Shown: one piece after another, positions 11,778 to 24,100 of the stretch
Numbering within the stretch: position 1 is the stretch's first letter
How the letters are laid out: each line of letters starts with the position of its first letter
From: Nectonema munidae
Taxonomy: Eukaryota; Nematomorpha; Nectonematoida; Nectonematidae
DNA length: 64,000 nt
Direction: 5' to 3'
Assembly (NCBI GenBank): GCA_030549495.1
Contig: JAUIRK010000926.1
Coordinates: 725,001-789,000 of the forward strand
Program-made: the position numbers and the translations under genes
Notes under the pieces: generated by a model
Seen by the model: only the letters and a program-made list of their open reading frames with translations
Told to the model about the DNA's origin: nothing
The model's database searches: none

Positions 11778-14700
11778 TTCCGCACTAATGGGAATTGTCT
11801 ATGCCATATTTCTTGACAGGCTTTCGTTCCCTTGTTGATCTTCTTAGGTATGGTGCTTCCACTTTTGATTCTTCACCGTTGCTGGGTTCTTCGTTTGGAG
11901 AAGGATCCTTAGTGTATTCAGAGCAAGAGGTTTCTTCTAATTCCTTTTCTGTTTGGTTGGGGGCAAGATGCTTGAGAGCCACGGTGTTCTCCTTCCCATT
12001 TTGCGATTTTACCCTTGCGCATTGCGGATTAATTTCCAAAAGTTCGACTAACTCCACTTGAGGCTTTGCTTTCGACGGGATAGGGAATTTCTTCATCCAA
12101 ACAGTTTTTGTATTAGACAGCCAATCTGGATTGGCGCTGTTTCTTTCAAACTTAAATAATCTTTCATGCGGAGTTTCATTAGTTGATGTGTTCAGAAGTG
12201 TTCGGAGTGCATTCAAGCAATCTGGAAGAACGTCTTCCCATTTTTCGATGGGCAGTCCTTGAGTCTCTGTTGCTAAAGTGACGGTTTTCCAGATAATTCC
12301 GTTGTATCTTTCGCATTGAGAATTGCCTTGAGGATTATAAGCTGTTGTGAAAGTCGAGGCTACGCCTTTACTTAAAAGAAAAGTTTTAAGTTCACTCGAT
12401 AAAAATGAGCTCCCGCGATCTGAGTGTACATATTTAGGTAGTCCAAAGATTGCGAAAAGTTCTTGCAAACATTTTATTACCGTAGTTGACGTCGTATCCT
12501 TGCAAGGAAAAGCAAATGGAAATCTAGAATACTCGTCAATAATAGTGAGAATGTACTTGTTCTTGGTTTCTGATGGCAAAGGACCTTTGAAGTCGATAGA
12601 TAGAATCTTGGTTTGCATTTACAACAGACTTGGCAGTTCTTTGTCATCACTTTTATTTCGTCCATTGAAAAGGGTAGGTTCTTTTCTCTGACAAAGTGAC
12701 TCATTCTTCGCACTCCAGGATGGATCAGTGAGTCATGCAGCTCTTTTAGCTTCGTCGAGTCTTTTGAAATTGAACATGCACGTGATAACGCATCTGCAGA
12801 TAAATTGTCGATTCCAGGTCGATACTTGATGTCAAAGGAATATGAAGCTAACTCCAAACGCCAGCGAAGCATCTTGTCGTTTTTGATTTTGTTCTTGCCA
12901 TTATTGCTAAAAATGCAGGAAACTGCTTTCTGGTCCGTCACTACGGTAAAGTGTTGTCCAATTAGGAAGTGCTTCCAGTGTCGTACCGATGCGATGATGG
13001 CGTAAGCTTCTTTCTCCACGATGTGTGCTTTGGTTTCTGCTAGATTAAGAGTTTTGAAAAAGAATGCTATAGGCCTTCCATTTTGCAAGAGTGAGGCGGC
13101 GATTGTCTTCTCTGAAGCGTCTGTTTCCACAACGAATGGCACACCACTCTTGGTTGCGTGTAAAGCAGATCTACCAATTTTTTCTTTGAGAGAGTGAATT
13201 ACTTTTATTTGACTGTTGGTTAGAGGAAAGGAGGTCACTTTTGTTAGAGATTGAACTTTCGTGGAGTAATTGGAAATCCATTTGGCGTAATATGAGAAGA
13301 ATCCCATCATTCTTTTCAATTCAGCAGAACTTCGCGGTATTGGCATTTCTGTCAGAGGTTTGATGCGATCCTTGTCAGGCCTTAGCTCCCCATCACCAAT
13401 CTCATATCCAAGAAACTTGATAGATGCGAGTCCTTGCTTACTTTTGCTCCAATTGATGTTTAGTTGATAGGAATTGGCTGCGTTAAGAAAAGACTTTAGA
13501 TTGCGATCGTGTTGCTCCAAAGTCTTCCCACAGATTATTACATCGTCTATGTAAGAAAAAGTATCACTAAGTTTATTTAACGAAATATCGCTGAAATGCA
13601 GAGGCCCCATTGGTTACTCCCATCGGAATTTTCGTGAATTGATAAAGTCTACCGTCAGCTTCAAACCCAGTGTACATTCGCTCGTCTTTTCCCAGTTTCA
13701 CTTGATAATAAGCTTCGGAAAGATCAATTAAACTGAAGTATTTGAATTTGGCTACTTTATGTGCCAATTCATTTACATCAGGCAAAGGATAGGCGTCAGC
13801 TAAGGTAAACTTATTTATCGTGCGTGAGAAGTCAACTACCATTCTCTTCCCTCCGGCGGTTTTGGGAACAAGGACAACTTGAGCTCGCCATGGAGAATTG
13901 GATTCTTCAATAACTCCAGCTTTCAGCAGTCTGTATAAATCGCTGATCATCTTCACTGAACTTTCTAGTTCTTGTTATCTGAGGTCGACAATTAGCAGAC
14001 AAGAATCTAAAAAGTTTCACTTCATTCGAGTTCTTTGTGGCACATGTATGACGAGCTTCAAGGTTTCCACTGTGATATTGGAAATCCAAAGAAGGTTCTT
14101 TCCCACGGAATTCAATGGTGATGTCTTTATGTCTTTTGAGAAAACTAATTCCCAAGATGACCTCTTTCCACAAGTTAGGTAAAACCAAGAACTCCACATT
14201 ATCGTAGACTTTATTTTGAATTTGCAATTGAGCACGAGTTCTTCCCATAACCTGCATTTTGAACTTGCTAGAAGCCATGCTGACCTTTTCTTTGCAGGGA
14301 TATAGCTTCAAATTCAGTCGACGAGCAGTATCTTTGTCCAAGAAGTTGTCGGTGCTCCCAGTGTCGACGAGTACTTGACATTTAGAGCCGTTGAGAAGAA
14401 CGATGCTTTTCCAGCTGGATTTCTTCGACGTTCCATTGATGTTTGAAACGTTTTTCCTTGCAGATCGACAAACTTTGGAGAAATGTCCAAGTTTACCACA
14501 CTTGAAGCAGGTATGACGCTTGGCAGGACACAACTCTCTACTCTAGAGTTTCTAGGGTGTCTTTTACCTCCACAGAAGTAGCAATTTCCATTAATTGAAG
14601 ATTTAAAAAAGGAAGAACAACTATCCATCTCTGACGCTTCACGATTTTGACGGGTTGAGAGTTCATCAGGTTGGTTCTCGTTTGCGGTTGCAGCAAGCGT

Positions 14701-15473
14701 TAGGGTATTGGACGCGTAGCTTTCGCTTTGGCTTAAAGCTTGCTCCATAGCTCTAGCTTGGTTGACTGCGGTGTTGAGATCAAGTTTCGTGTTTTCAAGA
14801 AGTCTGGTTCGAATAGCACTGTTCCTCAATCCAGAGATGAGAGAATCTCTTATGAAAAGATCTTTGTGCTGATCGGCAGTTACTTCTTTGAATTCGCAAT
14901 TCATGGATAACACCTTCAAGGATTGAAAGAAAGAGTCGACGGTCTCGTCACTTGATTGAACGCGCGTTGAGAGGAGGTGCCTTGCATGAACTTCGTTAGG
15001 AACTTTGACGTATGCACTTTCCAGTTGCTTTATTGCCATCTCATAACTTGACGCTTTTTGTATGCTTTTAGCAACGTCAGGTCCCAAGTGAATAATGAGA
15101 AGTTCAAGCTTGTTGGGACTGTGATCCTTCAAACAGTCAAGGTAGTAAGTGAATCCTCTAAACCAGTGCTTCCATAATTTTCCACTTTGTTCTTCGTTAG
15201 GGAGAACGTTGAACTCCTTTGGTCTGACGGCTTTTTCCATAAAGGGTTGGATGTTGAATAAAATTGTGATGAATAGAAAGAATCTGAAAGGCTGGAGCTT
15301 TTATTCAACAAATAGCGCGTGAAAAGACATAACTACATATATATATATATAAGAATTTGCATAGTAAAAGAAAAGTCTATATTAATAGAATAGAAGAATT
15401 GTGATGTTCAGAGAAGTGTTAATGACAAATAATTAATGACAAAAATAAATATAACTATGACAGATAATTATGG

Positions 15474-15584
15474 TTAAATGAAAAGATATTATGTGTAAGT
15501 TTATAAACAAAAATGATGATAATAGTAATAATAATAATAATAATGAAGAAGGGTTATTTGAATAGTCATTTGAATAATACAATC
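15474..15584 (-). repeat. LTR, right copy (5' LTR of the minus-strand element)
   Basis: 111 bp, matching 11669-11777 almost perfectly. Near-identity of the pair supports a young insertion. Confidence 0.85.
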
Positions 15585-15675
15585 CCCTATCAACTTTTTT
15601 CTGGCTACGTCACTGCTTCTCTCTAATTTGTATTTAAAGTTAAATTAAAAATTATTCTATTTTATCTGATTAGAA

Positions 15676-16290
15676 CAGGGCCGTATCAAGGGATCGTTGC
15701 GCCCCAGTGCAAAGGTCCTAAATGGAGCCCCTCATCCTTGCTCTTTCTTTTCTCACCCATCCTCACCCCATTCTAGTTTTAAAAGTGATTTAGAAAAAAA
15801 ATGCTCACATTTTTATTAAGCCACATGATTCAGATATATACTGACTGAGTCGAAGACAGTCTCCATTAGATGTTCATTTTTCGTGTTTTAGCAGCAGCAA
15901 AATTATCGATGACTTCGTCAAAATCAACATAATCGAGAACTTCTTCCTCAATGCTCATAAGAGCCAGACTTTGGAGTCGGGCTTGCCCCATAGTGCTCCT
16001 TATTAGTAGGACTTAATAAGTTTTAGCTTGCTGAATGACTTTTCACAGGATGCAATAGAAGTTCCAATAGTCCGCATGATCCTGAGAGCCACTTGTAGAT
16101 TTGGACAGAGTCCTGCATGCGAGGACAGGAAACCAAGTAACTCCATAGCGTTTGCCGGTTTTTCCTTCTGAGGTTTCAAAAACATTTGATGTCCTCAATT
16201 TCCATCTCAAGCTCTGCTGCGTTGACGTCAGTGGCATATTTAGCAACAAACTGGTGGCTGAGTTTTTGCCCACCTTTTTGATAGACTTTT
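15676..16290 (-). mobile_element. hAT transposase C-terminal relic
   Basis: Minus-strand translation near 16.0-16.2 kb gives LQVALRIMRTIGTSIASCEK followed by SFSKLKLIKSY, the hAT dimerisation domain. It is preceded in a shifted frame by AKYATDVNAAELEMEIEDIK-like text and followed by MGQARLQSLALMSIEEEVL. At least two frame changes and stops separate these parts, and the upstream catalytic region was not found, so this is a 3' fragment. CAGGGCCGTATCAAGGG at about 15676 looks like a hAT terminus on the 3' side. Confidence 0.75.
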
Positions 16291-17222
16291 TTTCCTTAAA
16301 AGTTATTTTACTTTTTGTAGATTTTTGTAGCTTGCACCAATTTAGCTTTTAAACTATTTTTGAATGATGCTGAGAAAAATGAAGTAATGCAATCTTAATT
16401 TATTGTTTGATTATCTTTATTTTATACCCTTTTTTGAGAGTCTAACTAACTTACACTTATTCTTATACACTAAAAAAATAAAAAAATTCTAATCCCAAGT
16501 TTTCTAACTTTAGTTCTGTTTTACATTTTTGATATTAATTACCTCAGAAAAGTTATGTAATTTGGATGTGTTTTTTTAATTTATTTTTCTCAATAAAGCA
16601 TTTTTTCATCTTTTGGAAGAAGAAATGGAACAACTGAAAATTAATGAATGATTTTTTCATTCAATAAAATTTCCAATTTTTTTATTGTGATATCTTTACC
16701 CCTTTTCTACACATAATTTGGAGATGGTGCGCATCTATTTGAAGTGAGAAAGAAGGAGCTATTTATAAGTCCTCATTCATTGTTGACGTTCAACTTAATA
16801 GGGAGGGGGTTAAAGCGTACATTAAGCTTAAGTAAGAATGAAATAGAATAGACAAGAGAGCAGTAGGAATTCAGAAAAATTTGTTGTCTTTTTTGGAAGA
16901 CGCTTGAAAGTCTGCCCCTCCAATAATTTCAAAGATATGCGCCCCTGAATCAATCACATTTTTTCATATAAACATCGCACGATGTCTAGAAGACTCTTTT
17001 CCTTTAGACTACATTCACTCTTTAAAACTCTCCAAACCTTCAGTTATTTGTTTTCAGTTGTTTTCTCTATCAATCAAATATCCTTTCATCAATTCCTGTA
17101 GTGTGCCTGATAGACTACTTGATTTTCAAATGAAAAGCCTATTCGCCCCCCAACAATTTTGGATTTTTTTTAACTAGTGTATATGCGATATGCAAATTTA
17201 ATAAAAATATTTTCGCTGGAAG
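16291..17222. other. AT-rich stretch with fragments of MITE ends
   Basis: No gene was recognised. CCCCTCCAATAATTTCAAAG followed by ATATGCGCCCCTG at about 16915-16948 resembles the right end of the MITE family seen at 48.76-48.96 kb. CGCCCCCCAACAATTTTGG at about 17142-17160 is another fragment. Confidence 0.4.
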
Positions 17223-17395
17223 TATAGTATTTAAATTTCATAAATTTTGTAAAAAAATATAAAGTAGTCTTATAAATTTAGGTATGCGTTGTATACACTC
17301 TATTTTAAAGGATTGCTTGAATTGGTATTTTCAGAGCAGTAATTTTGAAAATTGCAAAATAAAATCGCCCCTCCCAATAATTTTGAGGATGTGCA
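17223..17395 (+). repeat. MITE-like repeat, copy 1 (partner at 48761-48959)
   Basis: TATAGTATTTAAATTTCA, AAAGTAGTCTTATAAATTTA and TTTTGAGGATGTGCA, in the same order and spacing as at 48.76-48.96 kb; roughly 85-90 percent identical by eye. The other copy ends GTGCACCCCTG, which resembles a hAT-type terminus, so a non-autonomous hAT is likely. Confidence 0.8.
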
Positions 17396-18157
17396 TTAAA
17401 AGACACCAAATAAAATACTAAAAACACATAAGAATCAAAGCACTAATTCTCTCATTGTATAAACATGATTTGTTTTCATTTTGATTTCCCACTTCTCTCT
17501 TTTACTTCTCCTTTTGTCCTTATAGTAATTTTTTTTTGAATATAAAAGTGCATGAAAAGTTTTGATTTTTATGTTTCCTCAATCTTAATCAAATATAATT
17601 GCTAAACACGTGTGATCACTGATCACTCACGCAGTTTTAATGTTTCAAAACAAAAAGAATCGGGTACGTGCATTCTTTAAGAATTAGAATCCTACAAAAC
17701 ATCGGCATCGTCTCATCACTACTTTCTGCTTTTGGGGGTTATGGAATTATCGAAGTCTGTCTGATAAAAATTGATGCGGACATGTTCAAACTATGATTGG
17801 TGCCACACTACACTTTGTGTTGGACCGTAGCAAATTATTTCTGTTTGCTGTGAACTGATGCTTTAAAATTTTTTTCTTTAGTAAAAAAGCACATTAATTA
17901 TGACGTTTTGCTTGTTTCGTATTCAGAGTGTTTTACCATTTTATTGAGCAAGGATGAAATGCTTAGTGTTACTTTTTGATTTCATGTTATACCGTTCAGG
18001 CATTGCTTTTCGCTTTTCTTATTGAATGAACTTTTTCATATAAAGGGAAGCCGGTGATTTTTAGGTGCGTTGGGCGTTTAAGAATTATTTGAAGCTTTTT
18101 TAAAACATTTCTTCTTTTTCAAAAAATACAGAGCTTTTATCTTTGCTAATTTAGAAT
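17396..18157. other. Upstream region of ITPA
   Basis: No separate gene was recognised. A TATAAAG word at 18038-18045, about 115 bp before the ITPA start codon, could be a core promoter element; in AT-rich DNA it may equally be chance. The rest is AT-rich with no recognised repeat. Confidence 0.3.
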
Positions 18158-21100
18158 ATGCTCTCTAGTTCAAAGTTATATTTTATTTCATCCAATAAGA
18201 ACAAGATAAAGGAAGCTGAAGAAGCTTTATCAACTTTGCCAATTCAAGTATGTCAATTTATTTAAGCCTTACAAGATCACTTTCAAAGCCTCGATTTAAA
18301 TTTAATCAGAAGCGCAAGGCAGTGTTTTAAGGTGTGTGGGGGGGCAATTATTTTTTTATACATACAAAATTAATTTCAAAAAATGTAATCATAACAAATC
18401 TATATCAGTATTAAAAGTTGGCAAAAATTTCTTTGCTTTTGTCGTTTATACGGACAAAATCAGTTTGCAGTTTACGTGCATGATAAAGAAGAGGTTATTA
18501 AATTGAAGGGGCCATGCCCGCTCTTCCTTCACCCCTAAATTTAATGTAATATTTTGTAGAAAATTTTAAAGTTTTTGAATGCAAAACTCGCACTTATATC
18601 TAACACTTGTTCTGTTTGGTTGCAACATTAAAATTTCTATAATCTTATCCAACTTTTTCAATATTTATATATTTCTGGGTTTTGCAATAATCTTCAGACA
18701 TGTCAGAATCTTTTGGGGATAAATTTTTTTAATGATTTTATTAACTCAAAATTTTCGATCAATGTATTTAATAATAATAATTATTCTACAATGACATCAG
18801 CGATAAAATAATGCTATCATACCGAGGAATAAATAGCAAGGCAAAAAACTGCGGTCTTCCCATCTCTTGCCTCATGGATGAAATTGCAAATATCCTTGTG
18901 TCATTCATTGTACTTTCTGCAGTATTTATAGTTTGCCTTTTTAAATAATCTTGAGGAAAAGGACTTGGAAAGCCATGGCAGAGTTTTCATGATTTTGAGT
19001 TGAAATTTTGGAAAGTACTTTTCAATAAATGATCTCAAATTTTAAAATAGAGCGTGTGCAATAGATGCGTTAAAAAAGTAAAAAAAAAGTTAAAAAAAGT
19101 TTTCTTTGAAGATTCACCATTTCTGATTTGCGTTATTGGATAAACAGAAGAAGGAAAAGATCTAGAAGGCATTTCGGCATTAAATTATGAGCAATAAAAT
19201 CTGCCTCTTTTCTTCATTTTTGGTGTGAATCTTATCTTGTTTTTTTCCTCATTTTTTCTATTTCAATTCTTGGTTTAAACTTTCCATTTGAATTTGTGTA
19301 GAAGACATTTGTACAAAAAAATTTTAAAAGCACAAGAGCATCCAGAAATGTACTCCTAGACAAAATTCATTCCAGATTCCAAGGAGTTCAAGATTTAATT
19401 GCCTTTTCTTTTTCAACAAATTTAACATGAAGAATGTTCCTTTGTTTGTTTAACGTGAAATTTCCTTCCTTTTTTATATAAAGGTAAAGGTACCGTGGGG
19501 TGTTTTCATCGAGAAGGCATAATTGCGCCGCTTGTATCGAGCTATAAGAAAGTAGGCTTGATGCGGGATCGAACCCAAGACCTTTAGTTATCTAAACCCA
19601 GTACCTAACCAACCTTACTCACGCCAGAGAATTATACTTTTTCCAAGGCTCAATTTATTCTTGTGAACTTTCTTTTTCTTTGTTCTTGTGTATGAGTTGG
19701 AAGATAATATTTCCCACTTAAGGATTTAATTTATTATTACAATTATGCATAAATTAGTACTTGTAATTAGTAAATTGAAGTGATCTACATATGTGAACGA
19801 ATTAAAAAGGGCAGTGGGCAAAAAAGGCCATTTCTACATCATACCATTTCGCAGAAAAACTGTCTTTATGTGTTCGCGAAGCTAAGCAGGATGAAACCAA
19901 TAGGCTTTTCTAAAATTAAGTGATCATATATATTTTTATATCACAATTTTATACTGATAAAACTTTCTTATATTCTTTATAACTTACTCTTAGGATTTTT
20001 CATTCATAAAAATAAAAACAAAGTTTACTGAATTAAATATTGTCACGGAAAATTTATGGTTGTGCTAAAAAATACTAACTTGAGAAAATACTACTAAATG
20101 TTGCAGGTTAGATTTGCAATAACAAAATTTTTCGCTGTGAAGGATGAACTTTTCTGCAAAAAGGTATGCTAAATAAATACCCTTTTCTGTCCACTGCTGA
20201 CCTTTTTTCCTCCACGAATGAATATTCGGCTTAGCCGGCTAACGGCCAAAGTCGACTATATTCGACTTTACAAAAATAAAATCGCCTGCGTTTATCAATG
20301 CTCGTTAATACAAATCTTCTGCTTTACATTAGATATCGTCTGATTATTCTGGTCGTTAACGGGTTAATAGTTGGAGATTTTAAAAGGTTGTGAGTCTGAG
20401 TCAGTCAATTTTTGTATTAAAAAAACTTTTTTTTAAGTATTTTTGAAAATAAGTTTTATTTTTGTAACCATATGGAATTGACCTTCTTTGTGGAAGTCGA
20501 AAGTGAAGAGGTGACATCAAATAAAATGAGTTTTTATTACTCTGATTTCGTGTCAGTTTAAGGACTTGGAGGCGAAGTTGAAAATTTTCGCCTTTGACTT
20601 CCGCAACTCTAACACTGAACCCTTTTATTGTAAGCATAGCATGCAGTCAAAGAGGGCAAAGATAAACTGGAAAAGGTCGCAAAATGAATAAATAAACAGT
20701 CTTTTTTCAGAGTATTGCAAATAAAAAAAGCCTGGTGAAGTTAATTTTTAGTCTGCTCTAATTTAATATTTTTCAATAATATATAATAAAAAAAATTTAA
20801 TTATATCTTTGTACTGAAAAAAAATGATTTGAAAAATGTGATCCCCCTTTCAGTGATATATCGTTCGGAAGCAGGACTTTCGACACTCATTGTGATAAAA
20901 TCGCACATTACAAAATTGATTGGAAGTTGAAAGAGAACTGCGTTGTGAATTGTCATCTTTTAAACCTGGAATTAAGGAACGTGTCAATAGACCTATTCCA
21001 AGCACGATTCAAGTCAGTTTGGTCCTCATAATATCAAAGCCAAGACTGGACTAGACCGCATATAGTATGAACAAAACCTAACTGGACTATAATATCTACT

Positions 21101-24100
21101 AACAAGATCGCACCTGATTACATTTGAACTGAACCACTAGGACCGATTTTAACCGTTCCTGAACTTGAGCGTCAATATACTCATAACTAACTTAACTTAA
21201 TTGTGGTATTTTGAATCAACAGCTTTTGGACTATCTGAAATACCTCACGATGTCTATTTGTTGTATAAATCTTATATTGTATCTATATCTGTTAAAATTC
21301 TAGTCCAGTCCTATAATAATATGCAGACAGGACTGGACTAGACTGTATATGGTTTGAACTGACTAAATTGGATTGGACTAATTAAGGACTAGACCGGACT
21401 AAATCAGTAGGACCGGTTTTAATCCGCTTTCAACCTGATCGTAAACAGATCTACTTGTGAAGAGGAAACAACAGCTTTCATCTTGTGCATAAATAAAAAC
21501 AACCATTGTTCAATATTTTATATAATATTTACTTTATATGATTTTAGTGCAAAAAGTAGTAAACTTAACCCATTTAAGGCCAAGCAAAGCAGGCGATATC
21601 TAAAAAACGCAGACGAATATGAAATTACTTATGTTCCAAAATAGGAACATTGTCCGTAAATGGGTTAATATAATCAATATATTCCTAAATCTTCGTATGA
21701 GGATGATTAACATTTATTATTCTAGCAAAAGGAGAAGGGGGGGGGGGGGGGGTGTTCTTTTAAAATTGAAAAGTGCTGTGGACAGAAAAAGTTTGCCACC
21801 TATCACTGCTCTACGATGTTCCATTTTAGAGGCTTTGCTGTATATCTATATTTCACAAAATTATTTTAGCAAAGAGAAGGCATTTAAAGAGAGTTTACTA
21901 TTTCAACGTTCCCTATAAGAAGAGAACAGCGTATACAGTAGTGATGAGTAATGCAGAAGAAGAAATGATTCGCTATCGCCTTTTGATTGACGGGGATGGG
22001 AATGGAGATGATAGGCGCATCAGTTTATTGATAAAACTCCTTGAAAAGTGGATTAGTGATTTGAGTGCTAGCGAATTTCAAAAGACGACTGAAACGGATT
22101 ACGCTTATCTCAAGATCCTAAACATGCTGGAGCAGTGTGAGATCGCGTTCAACAAGTTGTCCTGCATCCACAATTCTTCCCTTAAAGAGCAGCGCATATA
22201 CGAAGAAAGACTTGAAGAAATCAACAAGATGATCGAGGAAAAGGCGCAAAGCCTAACCATTTGCAAGAGCGAATTGAACACGGCTAAAATCACTCGCGCA
22301 AACCTGCACAATTATGACGCCCTTGCTAAAAACATCAACAAATACGCATCCCACGAGGAGAGCTTGGTGAAGCTGGACAAACTGGAGGCTGACATGCAGC
22401 GCACCAAGCTGCTGGACGAGCGTTTGGGGCAGGCGTTTGCGCAGTTGAGTCGAGAGTACGCTCTGGTTTCCTCGGCAACGCACGACTTAGACGCTGGCAT
22501 TGATCGCATTTTACAAGGAGACCTACTCAGGGAGGAAGTGGAGAGTGATGATACCGTTCAGATGAGTGAAAAGTAAGCTCCTTCTTCGAATGGTTATTAC
22601 ATCTTGTGCTATATTTCCAAAGACGAGTCATTATTATCTTGCATTGACATTCTTGTGAATAAATCTACTCCAATATTTATTTGTCTTGTTTTTTATTTGG
22701 TCACAGAAACCAAGAGATTTCAACCAATCGGTAAAATACTTGCCTTCAATTTTTCAAGCTTAAATAAGTTTTAAATGAATTACATCCGATAAAGTGCGCT
22801 TGTGAAGAAGTCTTTTCTTTGTACATTGGTAAAATATATTATAAAATTGTCTAGATTATTTTTTGAGTATCAAGCTGCTCTAACAATAGGAATCAGTACT
22901 GCATCCTGTGAGAGAAGTTTATCGACCCTTAATTAAAAGAGTTTTCGAACTATTTCAACGAAAAGTCAAGAAGGCTGAATGTTTGACATGTAAATTGCTT
23001 TATTACTCTAAAAATGATATATTGTGAATAAAATGATTTTCTTCTTTCACTTTTGTTTTATAAATAGTTAATTATACTCCTCAATATTCAGCACCTTACT
23101 TTTTTTGACCTTCTTTAGCTCTTGTTTCTGATGTTGATCGAATTTGCTTCTAGAAAGGAAAATGTTATAGTGTGCATTTTAATAATGTATAGTTTCAGCC
23201 CATTTGAGCTCCCCAAAAAATTTTGGTTAGCGTGGGCTCTGCTGCTTAGTTCAATTAGAAATCAATAGCATGACATTTTTGAAAATGGCGTCATTCAAAT
23301 GTAGAGCTGTGATAATTTGCTAGTTGTCCAGTTAGCGGTCAATATTATTATGGCGACTTGAGAATTTTCAAGAGTGGCAGCATTGAGATTTACAATAATA
23401 ACTCTTCTATAACCCTAAACTAATTTAAAAAAGATCATTCACAGGGTTGAAAACACTGTTTGACTGAAAAAATCAAAGACGTTAATTCTTTTCTGACATT
23501 GTAACTTTTTAGTGATTAAAGAAATTAAATTAAAGAAATTAAAAGTTTCTTTATCTTATTTTTGTAACCATATTGAGTTGACCTTCTTTTTTGGAAGTCG
23601 AAAGTGCAGAGGTGACGTTAAATTCGTATGAAGAAAAAAATGTGCAATATGGGACGCACCTTTACTCTATATTTATCTCTGTGAAGGATAACATTAAAAA
23701 ATATTTAACCCTTTGAGGACCAGAATTGTAAGGACTAAGACATTTTAAGCAGACCATTTTTATTTCCTGGTACAGTGGTGTAATATACTCATCCTATCTA
23801 TTAATGACTGTAATGTTGATGGCAAAGGTTTTCAAAGCTTGACAGAGCATATTCTTCACCCGAGGTCACCCAAAATTTGTATAGTTCAGTTTGGTTAAAC
23901 CTTTCAGACAAAATGGGGCCCAGTGACCGAGCAAATAAATGTAAATATTCATTCAAAAAGAAAGGCAGGTGATTAATTTTCTAAAATCAATGCCTCAAAA
24001 CGTTACATTTTGCTTTCAATTTATAATGAGATGAAATATCTAATTTTTAATAAAATGACAAAAGAACAAATTTACTTCTACTGACCCCTAAAATAAAAAC

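Larger units (their letters stand above)
11669..15584 (-). mobile_element. Ty3/Gypsy LTR retrotransposon, broken fossil
   Basis: About 3.9 kb on the minus strand, with short terminal repeats at both ends. Parts in transcription order: a Gag-like region (about 14.5-15.2 kb), a CCHC zinc knuckle (about 14.5 kb), an aspartic protease region with a DTGS-type centre (about 14.3 kb), reverse transcriptase with a YIDD-type centre (about 13.4-13.95 kb), RNase H (about 12.9-13.2 kb) and integrase (about 11.9-12.6 kb). The order protease-RT-RNase H-integrase is that of Ty3/Gypsy; no envelope gene is seen. The coding part is broken, with about four breaks. The two LTRs are nearly identical, which suggests a recent insertion, although 110 bp is little to date by. 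It sits inside a hAT MITE. Confidence 0.92.
11594..15615. mobile_element. Small hAT-type MITE split by an LTR element
   Basis: The left part starts CAGTGGCCTAGCTAGG at 11594 and runs to about 11668; the right part, about 15585-15615, ends CTGGCTACGTCACTG. These are imperfect inverted hAT-type termini. The 8 bp outside the left end (11586-11593, CTTCTCTC) are identical to the 8 bp outside the right end (15616-15623), the target-duplication length of hAT elements. Without the LTR element the MITE would be only about 105-110 bp. The flank is low-complexity pyrimidine, so part of the match could be chance. Confidence 0.7.

Noticed and set aside
12347-12691. Plus-strand frames inside 11.8-14.2 kb
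   Set aside because: Shadows of the minus-strand LTR element.
20107-20163. 57-base exon-like segment (TTGCAG ... AAAAAGGTATGC, VRFAITKFFAVKDELFCKK)
   Set aside because: Splice sites and phase would allow it as an ITPA exon, but it would insert 19 residues into a segment where exons 1 and 2 already align without a gap. At most a rare cassette exon.
22105-22509. Minus-strand frames opposite THOC7
   Set aside because: Shadows of the THOC7 coding sequence.
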